Source of the DNA: an uncultured Actinomycetes bacterium
Lineage (GTDB): Bacteria; Actinomycetota; Actinomycetes; Nanopelagicales; Nanopelagicaceae
Assembly: GCA_903933585.1 (NCBI GenBank)
Contig: CAIZKO010000058.1
Location: 1-47,155, forward strand
DNA length: 47,155 bases
Reading direction: 5' to 3'
Position numbers and translations under genes: made by a program. Shown here in pieces: positions 33,323 through 41,431 of this stretch. The notes beneath the pieces are model-generated. The model was not told the DNA's origin. It did not search any database and was given only the letters and a program-made list of their open reading frames with translations. Numbering within the stretch: the stretch's first letter is position 1; every line of letters starts with the position of its first letter.

Positions 33323-34393
33323 ATGGATGAGTACATAGCTTCAGCGAAAGCCCACTGGGCACCACGTTTTACCGCCAATGGAGTTCCCGCTGTTGATTTT
33401 GAGCGAGTTACCAAAGATCTGCAGTCTTGGGATGAATGGTGTGCTGCCTTCTCTAAAGGGGCAGAACTCTATGAAGAGTTAGGTGCAGCCGCTCTATCAA
33501 AGAAGCACTACAAATCTGCAGGCGCGCACTACAGCACCGCCGCCGCTTTTTATCACTTTGCAAAGTTCGTCTTCGTCCGACATTACGAGGAGATGAAGGT
33601 TGCGCACATGAACGCGGTGCGTTGCCGAAATATCGCCATTAAGTACATTGAATTTCCTGGCGAGCGGGTAGAGATTCCTTTCGAAGGCGCAAAGATGGTC
33701 GGAATTTTACGCAAGCCTCACGGTGAAGGCCCATTTCCGATCGTGATTTTGGTTCCAGGTTTAGATTCAACGAAAGAGGAATTTCTGCCGACCGAAAACT
33801 TATTTCTAGAACGCGGTATGGCAATTTTAAGTATTGACGGCCCGGGTCAGGGTGAAGCGGAGTATGACCTACCGATTCGCGCAGATTGGGAAGTCCCAGG
33901 AAGGGCAATCGTTGATTACCTAGAGACTCGTTCTGATGTCGATCCAGAGAAGATCGCGGTCTGGGGTGTGAGCCTGGGTGGGTATTACGCGCCTCGCTTT
34001 GCTTCTGGAGATCCTCGTATTAAGGCTTGTGTATCGCTCTGCGGTCCGTACAACCTAGGAAAGATTTGGGATCAACTTCCAGATCTCACGCGAGAGACTT
34101 ATACGGTCCGCTCTTTCTCTAAAAATCAGGAAGATGCTCAAAAGCATGCGCTCAACCTCACCAATGAGGGCCGCTTTGATCTCATCAAATGCCCAACCTT
34201 GATCGTCGCTGGAAAGGTTGATCGCCTCTTTCCTTGGGAAGATGCAGTAAAAGTTCACGAAGCGACAAAATCTGTGAGTGAGTTATTGCTTCTAGAGCGC
34301 GGTAATCATGGGTGCGCCAATGTCCCTAATGAACATCGCTACTTCACCGCCGATTGGATGGCAGAGAAGTTAGGGCTGGCGGCAAATCTCTAA
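33323..34393 (+). CDS. Alpha/beta hydrolase, 2,6-dihydroxypseudooxynicotine-hydrolase-like (paralogue 3)
   Basis: 356 residues. Helical cap (~1-120), then PGLDSTKEEFL, DGPGQGEAE, nucleophile GVSLGGYYAPRF (Ser ~222), Asp in GKVDRLFP and His in RGNHGCAN. Close to paralogue 1 at 13424 over the full length (HWAPRFT at the start, LVPGLDSTKEEF in the core). The start is ATG 33323 with AAGGA about 9 bases upstream; an earlier TTG lies inside the operator. Monocistronic and convergent with the CMD-like gene, whose stop is 4 bases beyond this stop. Confidence 0.88.
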   Translation: MDEYIASAKAHWAPRFTANGVPAVDFERVTKDLQSWDEWCAAFSKGAELYEELGAAALSKKHYKSAGAHYSTAAAFYHFAKFVFVRHYEEMKVAHMNAVRCRNIAIKYIEFPGERVEIPFEGAKMVGILRKPHGEGPFPIVILVPGLDSTKEEFLPTENLFLERGMAILSIDGPGQGEAEYDLPIRADWEVPGRAIVDYLETRSDVDPEKIAVWGVSLGGYYAPRFASGDPRIKACVSLCGPYNLGKIWDQLPDLTRETYTVRSFSKNQEDAQKHALNLTNEGRFDLIKCPTLIVAGKVDRLFPWEDAVKVHEATKSVSELLLLERGNHGCANVPNEHRYFTADWMAEKLGLAANL

Positions 34394-34397
34394 AGAG

Positions 34398-34967
34398 TTA
34401 TTTATTTACCAGACCTGCAGTTGTCTCACCCATGTAGGTCTGGTGATCAATGTTGAGGATTCTGATCCAACTCTGCTGGCCGAAGGTAAGCGCAATAAAG
34501 CAGCCTAATTCAACGATTTCAGGCTCACTAAAATGAGAATGTAACCGAGTCCAAAAGGCATCATCTAAATCCAACCGCCAAGCGATTGCTTCCGCATAGG
34601 CAAGAGCAGCCTTCTGGCGATCATCGTATCTATCTGATGCTTCAAAGTTAAGTAGGTCGTCGTACTTCATTTCAAGTAAACCCTCGGTTGATGCTTTCTC
34701 GCTCCGTTGGTTTCCACAAAATTCACACTTCACAGTGCGCGAGATGTAAACCCGACACAACTCCTTAATCGAGTGCTCGCAGACCCCATGGTAAAAAATC
34801 TCTTGCCAACTATTTGCAAAAGCCCAAAATGCATTTGGCGCATGGGCTCGTATGGCGCTGCTCTCTGGCCGTGGAGTACCTTCGGTGGCACAGCGATGCA
34901 TCTCTGTCTGCATTGAAGCATCCATCTTTTCATATGGATAAAAAGAGATTCTCTGCTTATTCTCCAT
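34398..34967 (-). CDS. Carboxymuconolactone-decarboxylase/AhpD-like protein
   Basis: 189 residues, all-helical. The family core is seen as SIKELCRVYISRTVKCEFCGNQRSEKA (split here at the CxxC, CEFC ~79-82), followed by ALAYAEAIAW and EPEIVELGCFIALTFG. The redox CxxC is present, but the His that follows it in peroxidase-type AhpD is missing (NQRS). Could be a decarboxylase-like or disulfide-active enzyme. Last gene of the operon starting at 36821, 9 bases after the hydrolase. Confidence 0.82.
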   Translation of the reverse strand: MENKQRISFYPYEKMDASMQTEMHRCATEGTPRPESSAIRAHAPNAFWAFANSWQEIFYHGVCEHSIKELCRVYISRTVKCEFCGNQRSEKASTEGLLEMKYDDLLNFEASDRYDDRQKAALAYAEAIAWRLDLDDAFWTRLHSHFSEPEIVELGCFIALTFGQQSWIRILNIDHQTYMGETTAGLVNK

Positions 34968-34976
34968 GGCGCTCTC

Positions 34977-35894
34977 CTATTTTAGATATCGGTCTAAGTA
35001 TGAAATTACACCATTTATAGCTGACTTCTGTAGATCATCTACCTCAATCGTGCCACTTTCACTCTTAACAGGAAAAATATATCCGTGGAGTGGGTGGTCG
35101 AAGGAAACCCATTCAACCTCCTTGCCGGCCTCTTTCAATAACTCGTAACTTACTCTGAAGATACCTTGAAGTGGATCTGCATCTCGACCCATTACAAGCA
35201 TGGGAATATCAATTTTCGCTATTCGACCAGTGGCTACCTCCTCATCAATTCGGGTACGCACATACGCGGGATTACTCATCACCATTTCTTCAATATCTCG
35301 CAAGCCTGATACGGGGTTAATCTTCACGGAACTATCCGTATTGAGAGCTAGGAATTCGTGATTTGCTGGTTCACACGCGACTCCCGCCTTTACGATCCCT
35401 TTATAGTGCGAGGCAATCTTGAAGAGCATCTCTCCCGCATGACTGACACCCACATGCCCACAGCGCTCAGAGTCGATCCTTGGATCCATTTTTACATTTT
35501 CAATTATTGAAACTTCATCTTCGAACTCCAGTGGAGCGCGGTTCATGAGCTGCATGCCCTGTCGAACATCCACTCTCAGGGTTCCGCCGTTCGCATATCC
35601 CAACTCGACTTCGGCTCGGTATCTACCCCAAGCGCAGGCATATCCAGCCGCTAATAGCTCATCCATAATGAAGCTAAAGCGTTCTATGCGGTCTTCTAAC
35701 CATTCAAACCCTACGCCACCATTGCCATAGGCAAGAAAGATAAATGGGAATGGACCATCTCCGTCGGGAACGCGCATTACATATGGTACGTAGAGACCAT
35801 CCATAGTACGAGCTAAAAAATACTCCGCTGGCACCGGAGAGTTTTTTACTTCAAGGACCTTGACTGGCAGCTGGGGGTCGAAAGCATGTGGCAT
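34977..35894 (-). CDS. Alpha/beta hydrolase, dienelactone-hydrolase/prolyl-oligopeptidase-like
   Basis: 305 residues of alpha/beta-hydrolase fold. VPYVMRVPDGDGPFPFIFLAYGNG is the strand before the oxyanion region (split as it crosses residues 36-59), the nucleophile elbow is HVGVSHAGE (Ser ~150), Asp in MGRDADPLQG (~238) and His in DHPLHGYIFP (~268). The GxSxAG elbow and overall length fit DLH-like or acyl-peptidase-like hydrolases. Not a paralogue of the three cap-domain hydrolases. Between the CMD-like and SBP-fold genes on the same strand. Confidence 0.82.
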   Translation of the reverse strand: MPHAFDPQLPVKVLEVKNSPVPAEYFLARTMDGLYVPYVMRVPDGDGPFPFIFLAYGNGGVGFEWLEDRIERFSFIMDELLAAGYACAWGRYRAEVELGYANGGTLRVDVRQGMQLMNRAPLEFEDEVSIIENVKMDPRIDSERCGHVGVSHAGEMLFKIASHYKGIVKAGVACEPANHEFLALNTDSSVKINPVSGLRDIEEMVMSNPAYVRTRIDEEVATGRIAKIDIPMLVMGRDADPLQGIFRVSYELLKEAGKEVEWVSFDHPLHGYIFPVKSESGTIEVDDLQKSAINGVISYLDRYLK

Positions 35895-35912
35895 CTCAGA
35901 AGGTTACTTGAT

Positions 35913-36821
35913 TTATTTTGTTCTTACTAGGGCGCCGATATCAGCCATTACTTCGTCAAGTTCGTTCGTCGGTAGATATTTATTGCGCAAATCAATCAAG
36001 GTTTGGAGTGACATCTGATCGATATCCCCTGCTGGTACCAGCCCATGTACTGGATCAATCATTATGCTGTAATGAGCAATCGCGTGCTCATCCGTCAGCG
36101 CCAAATTCTGTTTAGCAATCTCAACGATAAGAGGAGCGTGTCGGCCGCTTAGAATCTCAGTAATCACTTGATTTATGATTTCTTGTAATTGCACAACGAT
36201 CTTTGCCGGTGCACCTACCGTGGAAAATACTGAGCCTATGTAAGGTCCTATCGCAGAAACATCAGCGATCTTTCTCGAGCCCTGAGAAATGGCTTTAATC
36301 TCATTCCCCGCATTGAGGATGGTGGAATCTATATTACTTCCAACCAGTGCAACTCCGCGTTTAGGAGTTGAACCCAGAGCTTCGACTGAATAACTTCCAT
36401 ATTCAATTCCTTGTTGCGCTAAAAGTTCATATCCGACAAAAGCAAAACCTGATGTCGGAACATCGACTCCAAAAGTCATGGGGGCCGAATCCAATGCTGG
36501 CGCATAACAGAGTGATAGTCCGAGTCCGTGATCTATCGCCCCAAGAATTCTTGCATCGAGCTTTCTGCCGAGCGGATTTTGGCGTAAATATCGATAAGCC
36601 AAGACATTATCAGGACTGGTGATTAGCACATCTATTTCCGAGCGCTCCAACATCTCAAAAGCAGAGGGGGATGAGGGCACCAAAATCTCTTCGACCGTAA
36701 TTCCTGACTCTGTTAAGTAGCCCCTACGCTCCGCGATCTCAATCAAAATTGATTTGGTAAAAGTTCCAACAGAAACAGAAACCATAAGGGAGATGGTACC
36801 TAGATTTAGCCCGTAACCCAC
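35913..36821 (-). CDS. SBP-fold protein (NMT1/SsuA-like) without signal peptide
   Basis: 302 residues from GTG 36821; an ATG at 36785 would give 290. Type-2 periplasmic-binding fold with the NMT1/SsuA pattern: IEIAERRGYLTESGITVEE, FEMLERSEIDVLITSPDN and FGVDVPTSGFAF. There is no signal peptide, lipobox or N-terminal membrane segment, and no matching permease or ATPase in the window. It may therefore be a cytoplasmic enzyme or ligand sensor. First gene of the operon with the DLH-like and CMD-like genes; no copy of the LacI-type palindrome was found upstream. Confidence 0.75.
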   Translation of the reverse strand: MGYGLNLGTISLMVSVSVGTFTKSILIEIAERRGYLTESGITVEEILVPSSPSAFEMLERSEIDVLITSPDNVLAYRYLRQNPLGRKLDARILGAIDHGLGLSLCYAPALDSAPMTFGVDVPTSGFAFVGYELLAQQGIEYGSYSVEALGSTPKRGVALVGSNIDSTILNAGNEIKAISQGSRKIADVSAIGPYIGSVFSTVGAPAKIVVQLQEIINQVITEILSGRHAPLIVEIAKQNLALTDEHAIAHYSIMIDPVHGLVPAGDIDQMSLQTLIDLRNKYLPTNELDEVMADIGALVRTK

Positions 36822-36876
36822 CCAAGCCGCCCAATATTGAAGGCGTTATGGGTACCCCGGCCTCTTGTCCATACGA

Positions 36877-36882
36877 GATAAT
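36877..36882 (+). promoter_or_regulatory. -10 box of a probably leaderless acyltransferase mRNA
   Basis: GATAAT ends five bases before the ATG at 36888, placing the expected transcription start at or very near the start codon. No ribosome site precedes the ATG, which fits leaderless translation, common in actinobacteria. A -35 is not clear. Confidence 0.4.
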
Positions 36883-36887
36883 CAGCC

Positions 36888-38738
36888 ATGGCGACTTCGG
36901 TAAGCAAAGGGATTCGCCTAGATATTCAGGCCCTGCGTGCAGTGGCTGTTCTCGTGGTGATCGCCTACCACTACGGTTTTGGTGGTTTTAAGGGCGGCTT
37001 TCTAGGGGTCGATGTCTTTTTTGTGATTTCAGGATTTGTGATCACCAACCGCCTAAGGGGATATCAAGGTTCTTTTCGCGAATCCTTGGGCGATTTCTAC
37101 CTGAAGCGTGCCAAGCGGATATTGCCCTCCAGTTTGCTCGTCATTCTTTTAACTGCAATATTTGCACGCTTAGTTCTACCTTCGATCTCGCTGGCAGCAA
37201 TTGCAAAACAATCGCTCGCAGCATCACTATTTCTGCCCAATCTCTACTTTGCGCATGAACAGAACAATTACCTTAATCAAGGGCTCGATCCATCCCCATA
37301 CCTGCATTATTGGTCGCTGGGGGTAGAGGAACAGTTCTACCTGCTGTGGCCGCTGGTACTTCTATTAGTATTTCGCAAGAAGATAATTCCCCTCTTACTC
37401 TTAATTCCTGCAGCAACTATTTTCGCCTTCCTCTTGACCCATCAGAACTCCGTCACCGCCTTTTATCAACCTTGGACTCGAGCCTGGGAGTTCTTAATCG
37501 GGGCAGCGTTAACATTTCTTCCCGTCGTGAAGTCAACGCTCTTTACCCGCATATGCGCGATCTTAGGTTGGACTGGAATCGCTGCATCTGTGTTTTTGAT
37601 CGATACAAGTCATCCCACACCTGGATTCACAACACTGCTTCCGGTGAGTGCGGCTGCACTGGTGATCGCCGCTCACTCATCAATTCCAACTCGTACGGGA
37701 TTGCCTTATATCGGCGATATTTCCTACACGCTCTACCTCGTGCATTGGCCGCTCTTCATTATCCTTACCTCTCGCTACCCGGGTACTAACCTTGCAGAAC
37801 GTCTTCTTATCGCGATTCTCGCTCTCGGTATCGCCGCAACTATTTATAAGTACTTTGAGAATCCATTACGCACCCAGATCCGCATCAAGCGCCTCTGGTA
37901 CTTTGCAATTCCTATTGGTGTTATCGCAATTCTATCTTTCGGTATTTTAGAGTCAGGATCTGCACTTGCTCCTGGAGCTATTCAAATTTCGCGCCAAACA
38001 CCCATTCTCTACAGCGATGGATGCCACCTCCTCTTTGATGTCACCACCCCAAAAGCCAATTGCTTTTTCGGCGATACCAAAAGCTCTACATATGTCATTC
38101 TGGCTGGTGACTCACACGCGGCAATGTACTTTCCTGGCCTCGAGCTTCTCGCGCAGCGGAACCATTGGAAACTACTCACGCTCACAAAATCCAGTTGTCC
38201 CCCTGCTGAATTAACGATCATTCGATCCGCTAAGGTGGATATCTCGTGTGTGCTATGGGAGAGGAATCTGGAAACGGAATTCCTCCGCTACAAGCCAAAA
38301 TATATTTTCTTGGCTGGGGCAACGGAGCAGAGTTACGAATTGGCGAATAAGCAGATTCCCTACGCCAGCGCGTATGGAATTGGTTTCACAAAGACTCTTG
38401 ATGCAGCGATTGCAAGCGGTGCAACTCCGGTATTACTCAGTGATACGCCGTGGCCTGGTAAAGATTCACCCAACTGCATTGTTCGTAACGCAACCCGGCT
38501 ATCAAAGTGCGATTTACCACTGCCGCATTCTGCAACTACCGCCGCAGTGAAAGCGATTGCGAAATCCAAGGGGGCGCTCGTGATTGATCCAGCGCTCGTT
38601 CTCTGCAGTGCCGGAACCTGCCCAGCTGTATTCGCAAATACCAATGTTTATCGGGATTACAGCCATATCAGCGTGGAGACCAGCCTACGTTTGGAGCTAT
38701 ATATCGCGTCCAAGCTTGGAGCCTCGGGCCGGGATTGA
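36888..38738 (+). CDS. Membrane O-acyltransferase with C-terminal SGNH domain (OafA/YrhL-like)
   Basis: 616 residues. Residues ~8-345 are the acyltransferase-3 membrane domain: RLDIQALRAVAVLVVIAYH with the catalytic His, GVDVFFVISGF, and HYWSLGVEEQFYLLWP. The C-terminal part (~400-612) is an SGNH hydrolase-like domain with block I AGDSHAA and block V DYSHIS. Together they transfer acetyl or other acyl groups from inside to extracellular polysaccharide or cell-wall targets. The last 22 coding bases overlap the antisense tRNA-Thr gene, so the C-terminal residues are partly dictated by the tRNA 3' end. Confidence 0.9.
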   Translation: MATSVSKGIRLDIQALRAVAVLVVIAYHYGFGGFKGGFLGVDVFFVISGFVITNRLRGYQGSFRESLGDFYLKRAKRILPSSLLVILLTAIFARLVLPSISLAAIAKQSLAASLFLPNLYFAHEQNNYLNQGLDPSPYLHYWSLGVEEQFYLLWPLVLLLVFRKKIIPLLLLIPAATIFAFLLTHQNSVTAFYQPWTRAWEFLIGAALTFLPVVKSTLFTRICAILGWTGIAASVFLIDTSHPTPGFTTLLPVSAAALVIAAHSSIPTRTGLPYIGDISYTLYLVHWPLFIILTSRYPGTNLAERLLIAILALGIAATIYKYFENPLRTQIRIKRLWYFAIPIGVIAILSFGILESGSALAPGAIQISRQTPILYSDGCHLLFDVTTPKANCFFGDTKSSTYVILAGDSHAAMYFPGLELLAQRNHWKLLTLTKSSCPPAELTIIRSAKVDISCVLWERNLETEFLRYKPKYIFLAGATEQSYELANKQIPYASAYGIGFTKTLDAAIASGATPVLLSDTPWPGKDSPNCIVRNATRLSKCDLPLPHSATTAAVKAIAKSKGALVIDPALVLCSAGTCPAVFANTNVYRDYSHISVETSLRLELYIASKLGASGRD

Positions 38739-38791
38739 ACCGGCGACCTGCCCATTACGAGTGGGCTGCTCTACCACTGAGCCACCGAGGC
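38717..38791 (-). tRNA. tRNA-Thr (anticodon CGU), CCA encoded
   Basis: A full cloverleaf folds on the minus strand: acceptor GCCTCGG/CCGAGGC, D-stem GCTC/GAGC with loop AGTGGTA, anticodon stem GCCCA/TGGGC with loop CTCGTAA, T-arm GCCGG-TTCAATC-CCGGC, discriminator T, then CCA. The anticodon CGT reads codon ACG (Thr). It is 72 bases plus CCA. The 3' end points towards the catabolic region and overlaps the end of the acyltransferase gene. Confidence 0.95.
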
Positions 38792-38818
38792 GCAATGCGT
38801 AAGAGTACCCTGTGCGTT

Positions 38819-39259
38819 ATGGAACTTTCTGCAATCCTCTGTAATCACGTAGAAACCCCAAATGGCCTCTTATTCATCTCGGGAGGCGGAATTGATCGGG
38901 TTACCGTTCCGGCTGGAGTTCCTGCGCCGTGGGTAATAAATATTGCTATTGCGGTACAGGTAAAGGTCCCCTGGGATATGACGAATCGTGATCACGTATT
39001 ACTCATTCGTTTACAGGATATAGATGGGCAGGATGTGATGCTTCCTACGAGCCCGGATACCTTCGGTCCTTTTCGAGCAGAGATGAATTTCCAGGTTGGA
39101 CGTCCAGAGGAATTAGAGCCGGGTGAATGGCAGGTAATTAACTTAGGTTTTAATCTACCGATGTTGCCGATCCCGCGATTAGGTTCCTATCTATTTACCT
39201 GCGAAATTGATGGCGAAGAATTAGAGCGCGCGCGGTTTAAAGTAAACCAAGCGGTTTAA
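38819..39259 (+). CDS. Conserved hypothetical protein
   Basis: About 146 residues starting MELSAILCNHVETPNG, with GLLFISGGGIDRVTVPAG; predicted all-beta and cytoplasmic, no signal peptide or membrane segment. It resembles small actinobacterial proteins of unknown function; I do not assign a role. The start is ambiguous: ATG 38819 fits best, and ATG 38795 would add 8 residues. No ribosome site precedes either. Convergent with the VOC gene, overlapping its stop by 4 bases. Confidence 0.7.
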   Translation: MELSAILCNHVETPNGLLFISGGGIDRVTVPAGVPAPWVINIAIAVQVKVPWDMTNRDHVLLIRLQDIDGQDVMLPTSPDTFGPFRAEMNFQVGRPEELEPGEWQVINLGFNLPMLPIPRLGSYLFTCEIDGEELERARFKVNQAV

Positions 39260-39900
39260 TCGATACGAATTTCACCAGCAGGTGTTTGTAGATAGACCGC
39301 CACAATTCCGGTTTCACCATCGTTGGCGGCAGGATCAACCCAGACCACTTCGACATCACCAATGGCATCTGACACTTCAGCGCCGGCATATTCTTTAATC
39401 TTCTCTTTGTCGCCTGCAAATTCAACTTTGGTGATAGATGCTGTAGCAACGCCATCTTTAGATGGATGATCGGTCGTTAGCCATTCGATAAAGAAAGGCA
39501 ATTGCTTATCTTGCAAAATATCGTTGACACCGATCTGCTTCCAACGAAGGTCAGTTCCATCTGGCTTCATGCGGTGACCTTCTGCTGCAGGACGACCAAT
39601 TCGCGTTTCAATAGTTTTAATATCATCGGTAGATAAGACCCAAGTCAACCAACCGCCACCTTCATTTGCACGCTTGGAAACTGCGCGACCAAATGCATTG
39701 CTATCCGTAGCAGGGTGATCGAGGGGGCAGACCACTTCAAGATAATGACCGTTGCGGAGTGGGGCGGTGAAGTTGCGGGTGCCAAAGCGAGGGTGAATGC
39801 CACCGTCAACGAAGGTCGTTCCCAACTTGGAGCCTAGACGTTGAACAGTGTCAGAAAGCTGATCGTGACTGGTTACGTATGAAACATGATCGAGGCGCAT
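39256..39900 (-). CDS. Glyoxalase-like domain protein (VOC, Glyoxalase_3 type)
   Basis: 214 residues. Starts RLDHVSYVTSHDQL (metal-type His at residue 4), with GTRNFTAPLRNGHYLEVVCPLDHP giving the paired strand and Glu (split at NGHYLE), and a long C-terminal extension. Fits the Glyoxalase_3-like group of unknown function that is common beside actinobacterial housekeeping genes. No ribosome site, but CAGTAT lies 6 bases before the ATG, so the message may be leaderless. Unlikely to belong to the LacI regulon. Confidence 0.8.
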   Translation of the reverse strand: MRLDHVSYVTSHDQLSDTVQRLGSKLGTTFVDGGIHPRFGTRNFTAPLRNGHYLEVVCPLDHPATDSNAFGRAVSKRANEGGGWLTWVLSTDDIKTIETRIGRPAAEGHRMKPDGTDLRWKQIGVNDILQDKQLPFFIEWLTTDHPSKDGVATASITKVEFAGDKEKIKEYAGAEVSDAIGDVEVVWVDPAANDGETGIVAVYLQTPAGEIRID

Positions 39901-39949
39901 AGGGAAATACTGCCGTATCTCGAGGGGTGCTTCTTACCAACCGTAGGGG

Positions 39950-41431
39950 TTATGCGGTTACCGCCGCCGAGAGGGCGGCGTCGGTGTCGCAGGTTATGTC
40001 ATGGGCAGGAGGCTTCCCAGTCAGGAGATAGCGGTTCATGGCCTTATCAACGCAGGTGCTGCCCCGATTAGCGCCGGTATGGCCATCCCCGTTCAAGGTG
40101 ATGAGGGTGCTGTTGAGCAAGACTTTGTGCAGACCGATAGCCCACTGGTAAGGCGTCGCAGGATCGCGGGTGGTACCGATAACCAAGAGTGGGTTACTGG
40201 TTAGGTGGGTAAGGGCGGGCGCTACAACGGGCTTTGCCTCCCAGTACAGACACGGTAAACCTGAAAAGGCGAGATACGGACCAAAGGTGGGGGCGGCAGC
40301 GCTGAAGTTCTTCGCATCGCCCTGGATCTGACTGAGGGTGCGCGAGTCTTTGAAATCGAGACAAGAAACGACTTCGGCAATATCTGTTTGATTGGAAACG
40401 TAATGGCCATTTCTATCGCGCTCATTGTACGAATCCGCGAGTAAGAAGAAGCCGTAAGGATTCTTGTTGACAAGCGCTTCCGATAAAGCTTTTGCTAGTA
40501 AAGGCCATCCATTTGTTGGATCATAAAGTGAGGCGGCAATTCCTGTCACAGCTTGAGACTCCGAAAGTTGGCGGTGATTTCGATCCATGAGTGGTTTGGT
40601 CCGAGAGGTCTGCAAAAATGTTTGAATCCTCTTAATTGAGAAGCCCGGGTTGGATGCCACATAGGATTTGAGAGCGGCATCAAAACCTACCGCCTGAGCC
40701 AAATTCTGATCTCTCACTGGAATATTCGGATCCACTGCTCCATCAAGGACCATGCGTCCGGTCGTCTTTGGATAGAGCGCGGCATAGAGGGTTCCTAGAA
40801 AAGTTCCGTATGACTTGCCGATGTAATTGAGCTTCGGCTCTTTTAATAGAATTCTTAGGAGTTCCATATCGCGAGCGGTTTCGAGCGTGGAGTAGTGACC
40901 TAACCTATCGCCGGCTGACATCGCACAGGCGGAGGCCATTAATTTTGAAGAGTTTATTGCAGAGGCTAGATCCGCTGGGCTCTGCACAGAACCATCTCCG
41001 CCAAGGAAATAATCCTCTTGGGGATCGGTTAGACATCGAATAGGTTCCGAGAGATTAACCCCTCGTGGATCAAATCCAATTAAGTCGTAAACATTCTCAA
41101 TGCTCGTTGAAACAATAGAGTCCGCGGCTTCTACATATTGAATCCCCGAACCGCCTGGTCCACCAGGATTCATGATGAGAGAGCCCAAGCGCTTAGCCGG
41201 GGTGTTCGCTACATGCTTGATGACCTGCAGAGTAAAGACATTGCTGTCGATGTGGCTGTAATTCACTGGGACCTTAAATTGAGCGCACTCAAATCCACTG
41301 TTGCACGGTGTCCAGGTCAGCTTTTGAGCCTGCAACGTCGAGAGAGTCCAGCTTTGACTAGCAAAGGTGGGGGTAACAAAACTAGAGAGCGCCAGTGCGG
41401 CGGCGGCAAATACCGCGATTGCGCGTTTCAT
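39950..41431 (-). CDS. Secreted alpha/beta hydrolase, TAP-like (tripeptidyl aminopeptidase type)
   Basis: 493 residues. Signal peptide ~1-24 (hydrophobic core, cleavage near TFASQS). Core: SLIMNPGGPGGSG (oxyanion region), YDLIGFDPRGVNLSEP, nucleophile YIGKSYGTFLG (Ser ~206), and a C-terminal TAP-like lid region ending with Asp in GTTRDPATPYQWA and His in GDGHTGAN. This is the Streptomyces SlpD/E / tripeptidyl aminopeptidase family, releasing short N-terminal peptides outside the cell. Overlaps holB by 4 bases (ATGA). Confidence 0.9.
   Translation of the reverse strand: MKRAIAVFAAAALALSSFVTPTFASQSWTLSTLQAQKLTWTPCNSGFECAQFKVPVNYSHIDSNVFTLQVIKHVANTPAKRLGSLIMNPGGPGGSGIQYVEAADSIVSTSIENVYDLIGFDPRGVNLSEPIRCLTDPQEDYFLGGDGSVQSPADLASAINSSKLMASACAMSAGDRLGHYSTLETARDMELLRILLKEPKLNYIGKSYGTFLGTLYAALYPKTTGRMVLDGAVDPNIPVRDQNLAQAVGFDAALKSYVASNPGFSIKRIQTFLQTSRTKPLMDRNHRQLSESQAVTGIAASLYDPTNGWPLLAKALSEALVNKNPYGFFLLADSYNERDRNGHYVSNQTDIAEVVSCLDFKDSRTLSQIQGDAKNFSAAAPTFGPYLAFSGLPCLYWEAKPVVAPALTHLTSNPLLVIGTTRDPATPYQWAIGLHKVLLNSTLITLNGDGHTGANRGSTCVDKAMNRYLLTGKPPAHDITCDTDAALSAAVTA

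Noticed and set aside
13424-34393. A nicotine (pyridine) degradation cluster, suggested by the dihydroxypseudooxynicotine-hydrolase-like genes.
   Set aside because: No nicotine or 6-hydroxynicotine dehydrogenase/oxidase, dihydroxypyridine hydroxylase or molybdenum enzyme is in the window; only the fold family is shared.
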